Positions 10,888 through 19,804 of a stretch of 64,000 nt of DNA are shown here, in pieces. The stretch covers positions 1 to 64,000 of the forward strand of contig NXFV01001813.1 in assembly GCA_002803225.1 (NCBI GenBank), written 5' to 3'. The notes under the pieces were generated by a model. The model had not been told where the DNA came from, ran no database searches, and worked only from the letters and a program-made list of their open reading frames with translations. Position 1 is the first letter of the stretch; each line of letters starts with the position of its first letter. A program made the position numbers and the translations under genes. The DNA is from Gamarada debralockiae (taxonomy: Eukaryota > Ascomycota > Leotiomycetes > Helotiales > Hyphodiscaceae).

Positions 10888-12154
10888 ATGTTGTTGTCTC
10901 CCACGAACCCCAATGCTTATGTCCAGCTCCGAGATAGCATACTAGCAAAGCATCTTAGCTCTGTTGCTAATCGATACATGATAGGCAAAGATGGAGATAC
11001 AACAGAAGCCAAAACCAAATCTCAGAAAGAACATCGACGAGCCCAAGTGAGGAAAGCGCAAATGTCAGTTTTCAATCTTTAACGAATCATCTAAAAGTAT
11101 TTTCAAATACACTGACACAATTCAGTGAGCATCGACAACGCAAAGAAAACTACATCAAGCATCTTGAGCAAGATGTAATTCAACTTCGCGATATGATTTC
11201 CACAGCAGAGGCCGAAGCTATGACAATCAAGCAAGAAAACATATTCATCAAAACCACCTTATCAAGGTCCAACATCTCAACAGATACTGTCCCATCTACG
11301 AACTTTCAGCCTCCTCAACAGAACACCTCTCCCTCAGACCTCACCACCTTCCAGTCTCCTTCACAAAGGACTCCACATACGAATCTCGATTTTCAGTCAC
11401 CTCAGCATTCGAACTGGCCATCTAATCCCTCATCTACTAATGTTAGCATAACATTCGACGATATCATTGATGCCAGCTGTCTGCAGATCAGTCCACATGG
11501 CTCGTTCGACAATGCAACTCTTCTCAACTCGCCCGACATATTCAACTTTCCCGCCAATACTCTCTCCCAACTTCCACAAACTACGGCAGACAACAACCTA
11601 GGGCTAGAAAAGCCCCTACCCCAACTTCCAGGCGAAGCCGCCTCCTCCACCGCTGCCCCTCTCCAACCAGATCTCTCCTCAATAGCAATAAACTTCATCC
11701 TCGCGTAAGCCCCCATCCATCCCCTCCTCCCCAGAAACCCACTAACACCGCGGACAGACTCGAACACCCCTGCCGAACCCACTTCCATGCTTTACCCACC
11801 GAATTCGACCCAAAAGGCGACCCTACAGGCCATGAGCTCATGGCCTCCACGCTCCTGTACTCTCACGCCCCAGCATCCATCTTCAATAACCTCGACTCCG
11901 CTTCATGGACAGCACCATCGCTGGAATTAACACAACTCTGGGAAATGAGCCAGAGTCTACCGAAAGGAGACTTCGAGATCACGCCTGTACAAGCGTGGTT
12001 TTTGCTTAGCCAAAACTACGAGGTGAGGCGAGTGTTGGGGAAATTGGAGGCGTTGAAAGGCGGGATTGGGAAGTTGGTGGGGTGTTGGGCGTTTGGTGCT
12101 GTGATGGATGAGTTGAAATTCTGGGATGTGGTAAATGGTGTTATGGGTGAGTAG
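10888..12154 (+). CDS. bZIP transcription factor with atypical basic region
   Basis: Three exons: 10888-11063, 11126-11704 and 11758-12154, giving 383 aa. Introns are 62 and 53 nt; the first has a CTGAC branch site and splits the basic region, as often in this family. Joined, residues about 48-90 read RRAQVRKAQIEHRQRKENY followed by IKHLEQDVIQLRDMI, a basic region plus leucine-zipper start. The invariant Asn of the bZIP signature (N-x7-R) is Val here, a feature I recall in a filamentous-fungal bZIP subfamily. The middle is Ser/Pro/Thr-rich. The C-terminal third (FILA-LEHPCRTHF onward) is a folded-looking region shared by that subfamily. A nuclear regulator is likely; its targets are unknown. 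Confidence 0.82.
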
Positions 12155-12599
12155 GGCGTACGGCTTTGCCGGGAAGGGAGTAGGATTGTATTGAGCGGAA
12201 TTGAGCGATGGACGATCGCTTTGTATTTGGGCAATGTAGCTTGATAGGAAACTAAAATGGAGTGTGATTTACAACTCATGAACATCTGCTAGTACCAGAT
12301 ATTGGTCTATAAAGCGTCTTTAGGCAAACAGGACACACCCAATGTGGCACACATTGAAGAGATTGGATTCATGATTTCGTTCCCGTTCAAATTTCAGTTT
12401 TGTCTCCCAGTTGCCGTGTTCACCCTCGGATTCGAAATTTCGCGAAGCAGATTTCTTTCGCTTTTTCTCATCACCCAAAGTAGACCCAAAAATCAAACCA
12501 AGTCAAACTTCTGCCCAACCGAGCTCCTCTGCCAACTTCCACAGCCCCTCAGCAGCAACTCCATCGCTAGCATGTCCCACGTTTGGAACAATCTGACAA
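12155..12599. other. Convergent 3' region between bZIP and SDR genes
   Basis: About 445 bp between two convergent genes, expected to hold both 3' UTRs. No further gene is supported. Confidence 0.3.
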
Positions 12600-13589
12600 T
12601 CATCTAAATACGCCCCCGAGAAGTCTGTTCCTCATCAGCCCCAGGTTTGACGCGAACGGTTGGAGAAAATGATGCTCACCTTTCAGTCCGGGATCCAATG
12701 CAGCAACCAAAAATGTCGCAGCTCCCTGGCTTGCCGTCTTGTACTGCATGACTGGATTCCTGAAACCTCCAACATGTCTCTGCAACTCCGTGACCACCAC
12801 TCCAGGTGCTGTACTGAATGACTGAACACCCTTTGTCTTTAGCTTTTCGGTGAGACTTGTCGTGAACAGCATATTCGCGGTGTTTGAATGAAGATATGCA
12901 AGAAAGGGCACGTATCCCTGCGTCTTATCAAGATCGGCCAGACCCAACTGGGCGGCAAGCTCGTAGTTTGGCTGCTCTGAAGTAGGGAGGGACTTGGTGC
13001 CGTCGAAATTGAAGTCGGAGAAGCGAATGGGCGTTACCGCGTAGCCACCGCTCGTAATGTTGATGACTCGCCCATTGGGTGCGAGTGTCGGGAGGATGAG
13101 GTTGGTGAACAGGAAATGCCCTAAGAAATTTGTCGCAAAATGCATTTCTATTCCATCTTCACTCAATGTGCGCTCCGGAAGCGCCATCACACCAGCGTTG
13201 TTGATCAAGACGTCCACCATCTTGGTCGTTTTAAGAAGTTCGGTTGCTGCTTCTCGCACTGATTTCTGGCTCGAGAGATCAAGTTTCAGGATCTGGGTAT
13301 TGACTGATGGGTGTGCTTTCTTGATCTTCTGAGCCACGGCATCTGCTTTCTCTGGGGTGCGCGCCGTGAGGACTAGTGACGAAGGAGCTTGCGAGGCGAG
13401 CGCCAGGACCATGGCTTCTCCGAGGCCGTTCGGACTGACGCCAGTAATGAGGACTGGTTGTGTCAGGCTGGTATAATAGAGTGGGTATTGTAAGAGTAAC
13501 TCACTAGTCTTGCCATGAATTTGAGAGGAAAAGGCTTCAACGACTTGTTCGGAAGTTGTATTTCTGTCGAAATCTGGATGTGAACTCAT
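12600..13589 (-). CDS. Short-chain dehydrogenase/reductase-like protein lacking the catalytic Lys
   Basis: Single exon, 329 aa, start ATG at 13589. The Rossmann signature TGVSPNGLGEAM, the NNAG structural motif and the active-site Ser region INITSGGYAV place it among retinol-dehydrogenase-like SDRs that act on lipophilic carbonyls or alcohols with NAD(P). In relatives the active site reads YxxxK within AYxxSKTAN. Here it reads AYLHSNTAN: Tyr (12894-12896) is present, but Lys is Asn (AAC, 12882-12884). The rest of the fold looks intact and the frame is open. Either this subfamily works differently, or it is a binding-only or inactive paralog. Its position between two regulators and a HET relic gives no pathway clue. 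Confidence 0.85.
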   Translation of the reverse strand: MSSHPDFDRNTTSEQVVEAFSSQIHGKTSELLLQYPLYYTSLTQPVLITGVSPNGLGEAMVLALASQAPSSLVLTARTPEKADAVAQKIKKAHPSVNTQILKLDLSSQKSVREAATELLKTTKMVDVLINNAGVMALPERTLSEDGIEMHFATNFLGHFLFTNLILPTLAPNGRVINITSGGYAVTPIRFSDFNFDGTKSLPTSEQPNYELAAQLGLADLDKTQGYVPFLAYLHSNTANMLFTTSLTEKLKTKGVQSFSTAPGVVVTELQRHVGGFRNPVMQYKTASQGAATFLVAALDPGLKGEHHFLQPFASNLGLMRNRLLGGVFR

Positions 13590-13702
13590 CTTGCTAGGTT
13601 AGAGGAAGGAGCTGGAGATAGAGGAAATTATAAATCCCGAGAAATTGAGTACGGAAGTTTGATCGATGAGCTCCATTGAATGTCAAGCAGAAATATATAA
13701 GG

Positions 13703-13724
13703 TTTTTTTTGGGGGGGGGGGGGG
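13703..13724. repeat. T8-G14 homopolymer run
   Basis: Eight T followed by fourteen G at the 5' side of the SDR gene (minus strand), about 115 bp upstream of its ATG. Runs this long are slippage-prone and assembly length may be unreliable. Confidence 0.9.
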
Positions 13725-14116
13725 AGAATTCATAAGCGATTGCTGTCTCATAGAGCCACTCGGCGAAGATCCTTGAGTTGCCACATGGCTCACCTCATGT
13801 TCGCTCTGTTATCGTAAAATCAATAGAAAATGCAGAAAAAACTCTCCAAGTTTAGGATTACGATGATGGGGTATAGCTTGCTGAGATGAGCAGTAGCTGT
13901 ACAGTACCTGCATGAGATCTACCGATGTTGCGCGCACGAGGCTCGGCCGAAAATTTCTTTGTGATCACCTCATCCAAGGCAGAGGTACAGATACCTGTAA
14001 GCAACTTTCCATAACCCGGCTTGCTTTTCTACGTAGATTTAGAACTCATCCTTATCCTCCATTGCCCTGGCTCCCAAATAAATTAAGGTGCAATTGCAAC
14101 TGCATGAAAGCAGCCT

Positions 14117-14479
14117 CTACAACCTCTTTATTCCCACCCAAGTTCCACGCTTCTCTGTCCAACTCTCCCTCTTCACCTCCACATCCCGAATCTCAACGAG
14201 CGGAGCATTCTTCAATGCCGGAGGAATATTTCCGTCCATATCAATTTCCTCGATATGCTTCAAGCAAAAGGTAAGGCACTGTTCAACGCTCATCCCACTT
14301 GCCAGGTCGCAATACTCTGGATTCTTTCCTAATTCCACAACAATTTTCATATCCTTTACAAGCTGGCTGAATTGTTCCTCGTACACCTCCCTTTTGGTTT
14401 GAGGCTTTTGGGAAGGCTTTGCGCCTTTGCTGAGGTTTTGCCGTCTGGCGCCAGTTGGCTTCGAGTGTAGGCAGCCCAT
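14117..14479 (-). CDS. Small protein with MGC acylation-type start
   Basis: 120 aa, ATG at 14479. I do not recognise the family. The start MGCLHSK fits N-myristoylation of Gly2 (Ser at position 6) with palmitoylation of Cys3, followed by a Lys/Arg/Gln-rich stretch, the arrangement of membrane-anchored signalling proteins. Residues 30-80 are predicted helical by eye (REVYEEQFSQLVKDMKIVVE, then a Cys-containing segment). Codon content looks coding, but no homolog comes to mind and no intron is evident. Around it is 0.5-1.4 kb of gene-free sequence on both sides. If real it would act at a membrane. Confidence 0.45.
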   Translation of the reverse strand: MGCLHSKPTGARRQNLSKGAKPSQKPQTKREVYEEQFSQLVKDMKIVVELGKNPEYCDLASGMSVEQCLTFCLKHIEEIDMDGNIPPALKNAPLVEIRDVEVKRESWTEKRGTWVGIKRL

Positions 14480-15879
14480 CTTGCGAATTTGAGTCTCAAA
14501 TGGTTCGGAGCTTTGGGTTTTGAGCGATTAAAGTAATTGAGAGAATTTGCAGGTATAGGACTGAAAAATGTGTTTGGATTTGTTTTATTCCCAAAAAAAA
14601 TAAAAATAAAAATAAAAACAAATTCGAGAATTGACTGTCGGTTATAGGTGAAGTCACAATTACCACAAGCTCTCGTCCAGAACCGTGCGTGGCAGAGAGG
14701 ACATGGCGTAGTCAAGACTAGAGTGCGATCCATTGCATTTCTTAGAGGAGGATAGGTCTGCTCCCCGTAGGGCGGCACATGGAACTGAGGCCCGTGATGC
14801 TTGAGGGTGGACAGCCCATTGTTGGAGTTGGGGTCTTGAATGTTGCCCTTTTCCTGCTGAGGGATCAAGAGGATCGTAGCTCAAAATTGGAGGGTAGTTC
14901 GTTCTTTCCTAAAAAAAGAAAAACGAAATGGTGAGGTATAGGGTACCGAAAAAAAGGCATGTAAGATATTGGTCGACCCATCCAGTTCTGCGATAGAGTT
15001 GGATCGCTCAGTCTGGGCCAGTAACGACACAGTCTGGTTGAATGATACAAGTCCAGCCGCTCAATACGAATCCTTATTATATCGGCGAGAAGCCCCAGAT
15101 TCGTTAAATTTTAGGTAGCTATATCGGAAAACCTTGTTATAAGCTATACAGGAATGAAAAAAGGCCAGATTTTGGGTGTATTCCGATAACGAGGTGGATA
15201 GAAGAGCCGTGAAAGCTTGAGAAATAGGGCCTTAGGCCTGGATTTTAGGGCAAAAATCTGGGTTATGGGGTTTGGCTATAAATCCATGCTATGCTGCCTT
15301 GGGTATATTAGAATCCTTGTTATATCAGAATAGAATTCTCTGTGCAGATTCTACACATCGCTTTGCGTGGCGAGTAAAACGACCCCCTGTACGCTCTGTG
15401 CTAACCCGCCTTCCATCCGCCCCCCGCAATTAGCACAAGGGCACCTCACCTGTCTTTCTTAAAGCGTGTTGATATTCCCCAAGTTTGCTGGCCTATGCAT
15501 AAAAGCTCAGATAAATCACGAGTCACTAGCCCTAAATTCACGTGATCTTACACCTTGCCTTTAAGGCCGCTTCACCACCGGGGGTTAGTCTAATCAGCAC
15601 GCAAAACCAGGAGCGGAATCTGCACAAGTTAGGGGCATTGCAGGACAAGCAATCGCAAACTTTGGACTGCAGAGCCTTGTTATTCTGGGCATGAACAGTT
15701 CCCTTCTAAGTCTGAATCGTATCACGTGTGAAATTTCTTCTCTGGCCAGGCCCGGTCAAATTTCAGCCGCAAAGGCAAAGCCAGAGCCTTACTCGACACC
15801 ACATATTGCGAAGCGACCTCATACTTTCAGTTCAATACCACCAACTCCCTAGGAAAATTAACTCTCTACACGCTTTGCC
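14480..15879. other. Gene-poor 1.4-kb stretch with simple repeats
   Basis: It holds an (AAAAAT)n tract at about 14592-14621 and, at 15065-15330, two copies of a short motif GAATCCTTRTTATATC 240 bp apart. A frame on the minus strand near 14690 contains CPLCHARFWTRACGNC, but it lacks an ATG. Nothing else is supported. Confidence 0.4.
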
Positions 15880-17815
15880 ATGTCGACCAACTTGATTATT
15901 CCCCCCAGTTCGAGCAACATTTATGCGCCGCTTGAAGACACTGATGAAATCAGGCTGATCATCCTGTAGCCTCGCCCAGCCCACGACGAAGTCGATTGCA
16001 CATTAATTGCACCATCAAGCACGTCAAAATTTCCGACATTCCTCAATATGAGGCCCTGTCTTACATGTGGGGGCCGGCGGAACCCTCGAAGACCATTCTG
16101 ATCAACAACAAGAGCTTTTCTGTGCGGGAGAATCTCTGGTTGGCGCTCTCCAACCTTGCTCTGGACTCTACCACGCGGTATCTTTGGATCGATGCCTTGT
16201 GCATCAACCAATTTGATACTCGGGAGCGGAATCATCAAGTCAGCCAAATGGGGAGGATATATAGGTGCGCGAGGAGGGTAGTCGTCTGGTTGGGACTTTC
16301 AGATCCTGCCACCGAATGTTCGATTGGGAACTTGAGTGGACGGATGAAGCTGAAGGCTAAGCACGGGAAGGGAACTGTGGGAATTGCACAACTTCTAAGA
16401 ACCCACATTGCGGATCTCAGCGAGCCTGCCAGAGTGGAGGTTCAAAGTTACCTTGCCTCTTTCCGTCGCTCTGTTATCGCGAATACTGGGAAAGGCTTTG
16501 GATAGTTCAGGAAATATTGATGGCTTCGGATGTTATCGCTCAGTGTGGCCAATTTATTGTGGACTGGACTCTGCACGCCCTCGGACTTGGAATGCGACGA
16601 AGCAATTCCAAGCGTAGGCGTGACGAGGAAGCACAATTGGATGAGAGAGCAAGCATTGTTCACTGGATCACAAGCAGCAATGCTAGGCGCCTTTCCGAAG
16701 AGTGGAGGCAAAGAGCGAACGAGAGTGTCCCTGGCGTCGAGTCCCAGCGCCCTTTGCTGGAGCTGTGCTCGGTCTTCGGAGATGGCAAGTGTGAGAACAT
16801 CGTCGATGGAGCCTTTGCTCTCCACGGATTGGCTTCTCAATGTTGTAGAGATGCCCTGCCCGTTGACTATGACTTACCTTGGTGTGATGTATCTATTCGC
16901 ACGATAGAACACTACATGCTTGACCATGTTGCTGTAGACACACAGCACAGTGCTATCTCAACACTGCAGAAATTTCATCAGAAGCTCAAAATCACCCCCG
17001 CAACACTTTTTTCTTCGCGGACGGAAGTAAGACGCAGTCTACTCTCACCACGCATTGGGGGCGGCGCAAATCTATTCAAGGTCGTAGGAAGCACCAGGGG
17101 CCGCATCACCTACGCCAGCCTTTCGCTTGATAAGGACATCAACTTTGAACGCACAAAGCTCCCTGTTCTTTCCGAGCAACTCCTCCGTCAAATGAATTCT
17201 CTAATATCCTATCTAAGCAGCAGGTCTAAAGACAATCATCCTTACGTTGCCCACGATCTTGAGCTAGTGGCCTCGGTTGGAAAGACATTGTGCTATGCCA
17301 TTCCGTCTAACGCTTCTGCTGCTACTTCAGTTCTGAGATCCCTTCAGAATTCCAAATTTCAGGAGGCAGAATCTGGAGAACCGCCGAGGCCGTCATTGGA
17401 CCCAAAAAATGTACAGCTCGTCGCCCGGCTGCTCAAGAATGTCCAGAGAATCATCCCGGCTGGCGATACAAAGAGGCTCAAGATAGCCCTTGAACAGAAC
17501 GGTTTGATATGTTTTGTACCCAGCTCTGCTCGGGCTGGAGATATAATCTGCGGGTTTGATTCATGTGATATTTTGGTTGTGGTTCGCAAGGATAAGCAGA
17601 GATATCAACTCCTTGGGCGTGCGGTTGATTTTCTCGCCTCAACATCGACAAATGAATTGCGAATAGTGGAAGATTCTACGACTTCTCATTCTGAGGCAAT
17701 CATGTGTTCTTTTACGTTCTACCTGGATGCCCCAACTTTGCAGCTAATAACACTATCATCTTCAGCACCCGCACGCGTCTCTTCGGCTTTTCATCGAGCG
17801 CACCTTGGAGGGTAG
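15880..17815 (+). pseudogene. HET-domain pseudogene with three lesions
   Basis: The start ATG at 15880 is followed by the usual HET leader (YAPLEDTDEIRL). Lesion 1 is an in-frame TAG at 15967-15969 where relatives often have Gln (CAG). Lesion 2 is an 11-bp insertion at about 16002-16012 that partly duplicates ATTGCAC; skipping it restores the frame into QYEALSYMWG. The domain then runs through YLWIDALCINQFD. Lesion 3 is a frame change between about 16440 and 16480, after which REYWERLWIVQEI and the rest of the family C-terminus continue to 17815. HET proteins mediate incompatibility-type cell death. With a stop and two frameshifts this copy should not make the full protein. An intact HET gene lies 9.7 kb upstream. 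Confidence 0.85.
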
Positions 17816-18936
17816 CTGAGGATCAACTATTGTTGGGGCTCTTCATATTCAAAAGGTATTATGGGCCGCAGATGGAGCTTAGAGAGATCCATTCGGGTGA
17901 TTGAGCGAGAGGAGAACCATTGAAAGCGGGCTGGAGTCCCATTCTCATGCAGAGAAACTGCTCGCTGACTTTCACTTCGGAATTTCGATCACCTTCCGAG
18001 AGAATGGCATCGGTGTGAGCCAATGAGCCTATAAGAATCGACTCCTCCGGAACACCCAAAAAAGCTAATAATTATTAGGTTGGAATATCGTTGGAGATAG
18101 TGAATTTCAAACCACTGGGTAACCTGCCCGGGGCAAGAGTACAAGAACCCTTTTCGTCCTCCCAAGTTAGATTTTGGAAAGAAGACTCTGCATGTCTTCC
18201 TGCTCTCAATTGTAAAGCCAAGGGTGCCGTCCGGAAGCTTCAAGTTGACAATATAAGGCTCCAGTCCAGTCAGCAAAAGAATTTAACAGTCTCTTTCTGC
18301 GAGCCAATTTCCATGCTTTCCCGCGGAGGGAGCATACATCTCATCCTTTAGTCAACAAACTCTTTAATCCAATTACACAGTTGACTTCAGATGCCTTGAA
18401 ATCAGATCAAGAGATACCGAGCAGAAAAGACAGCAGTCAAGTTACAAGGGAGCCATAATTCCGCGAATCTGAATTGGAATTCCCACCAGGGAAATTAAGA
18501 CCATATAAAGGAGTCTTCCTAGACAACGCTATACTTCTGCCAACCCCCAAAGTTCCCAGTTGGAGGTTGCGACATACTTGGATCTAAGGGCTGAGACTCA
18601 AAAGCTCATCAAGAAGTTATCAGAGTCATATCGCAGAACTTATAAAAGAGGGATTTTTAGCATCTTCTACAATTATTTTTCCAGGTAATATCGCGCCCTT
18701 TCCAAGTGTCGCCATCTTGCTCACCATCGCACACCCTCTCGCCACCGTCATCCCTACCCTTCCACCTCTCCAAACAATCCTAACGCACCTCAACGGCTCA
18801 ACCATCTAACCCTCTTCAACAAGCCCATCACCTCTTTCTATCTCTCATACTCCACTTTCGCATTGGCCAAACTGGCGACCCAAGTCCCGCAAACCCTTCC
18901 ACGCTTGCAGCTCCATATAATTAGCTTTGCCGCTCT
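17816..18936. other. Gene-free stretch between two relics
   Basis: About 1.1 kb. The frames are short and without recognisable motifs. Composition turns CT-rich toward 18,700-18,900. Confidence 0.3.
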
Positions 18937-19374
18937 TCAAACACGACAGCGCTCCACAGCATAACCTCTACATGGCTCCCCATGTGTACGATATGTTTCA
19001 TGTTTTGAAAGCACGGATTCGCTATCGATGCTTGGGGGTCTGTTTGTCGCATAAGACTCCTTCTTTCTCGTTAAGGACCTTTCCCTATCTTTCAAAGCGT
19101 ATTCCTTGTGATATAAAGCCACCTCCTTATCCCTGAAGGCTTTTTTGCTCATTCCACAAAACATCCTCCTTCTCACCTAATTTTTTCTCTCTGCCATTTA
19201 GATCTCCTTCCTTATTATTCAGGATCTTCTCTATTTCATCAAGGCCTTATCTTTTTTCGTCAAGGCATCTTCCCATCCTTGCAGCGATTTCTCTACGTCT
19301 TGTAACAATCTCTCCTTCTTCTTCAACGCCTTCTCTTTCTCTCTCAGTCCTCGCCTTGTGCGTAGGAGCCACAT
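18937..19374 (-). pseudogene. Frame-broken coiled-coil relic of 7-residue repeats
   Basis: On the minus strand an ATG at 19374 opens a 47-aa peptide ending at TAG 19231-19233. It is built of consecutive heptads with Glu and Leu at fixed places (EKALKKK, ERLLQDV, EKSLQGW, EDALTKK). The same 7-residue pattern continues without a gap in a second frame (EKILNNK, EGDLNGR, EKKLGEK) and then a third (EVALYHK, EYALKDR, ERSLTRK) to about 19030. A tail follows, ending near 18937. The unbroken heptad phase across three frames shows one ancestral coiled-coil gene with two small frameshifts and not three genes. I cannot name the parent protein. Confidence 0.6.
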
Positions 19375-19804
19375 CGTTCAGAATACAGCAAAGTCAACTA
19401 GCACAAGTGAACAGAAGATGCGAGAAGTGGGCGTAAATCTCGGTGTTGGTGTGCGAATTATAAATGCGAAAGTTGTTTAAACGGTTTGAGATGATGGTCG
19501 GCTGTGGAGCCCGATTTCGTATTCTGGTCTATGAATTGCGAAGATCCGATTCGTAACAGGCAATATTTGACGTGTAGGGCCATTCAGTCCTGTTCGAAAC
19601 GGACGAATTTGGGTGAGGTCACGCTTACGGCAGGCACCCACTGATGGTTCGGCCTACGCACGACCCGGATATATAAATAGATCTTCATATTTTCGACCTT
19701 TGGCCGGTCTATCACTATGCAAATCCATTTTACAAAGAAAATCTCCTTATACTGTACAGTATGAACCTAAAACCCACACAAGACGCCGTAATGACGTTCT
19801 CAAC
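19375..19804. other. Intergenic region 3' of GPI13
   Basis: 430 bp between the coiled-coil relic and the GPI13 stop. No gene or repeat seen. Confidence 0.3.

Noticed and set aside
14690..14868. Zinc-knuckle-like CPLCHARFWTRACGNC on the minus strand
   Set aside because: The frame has no ATG start (opens only at TTG) and ends in a simple-repeat tract; no family match.
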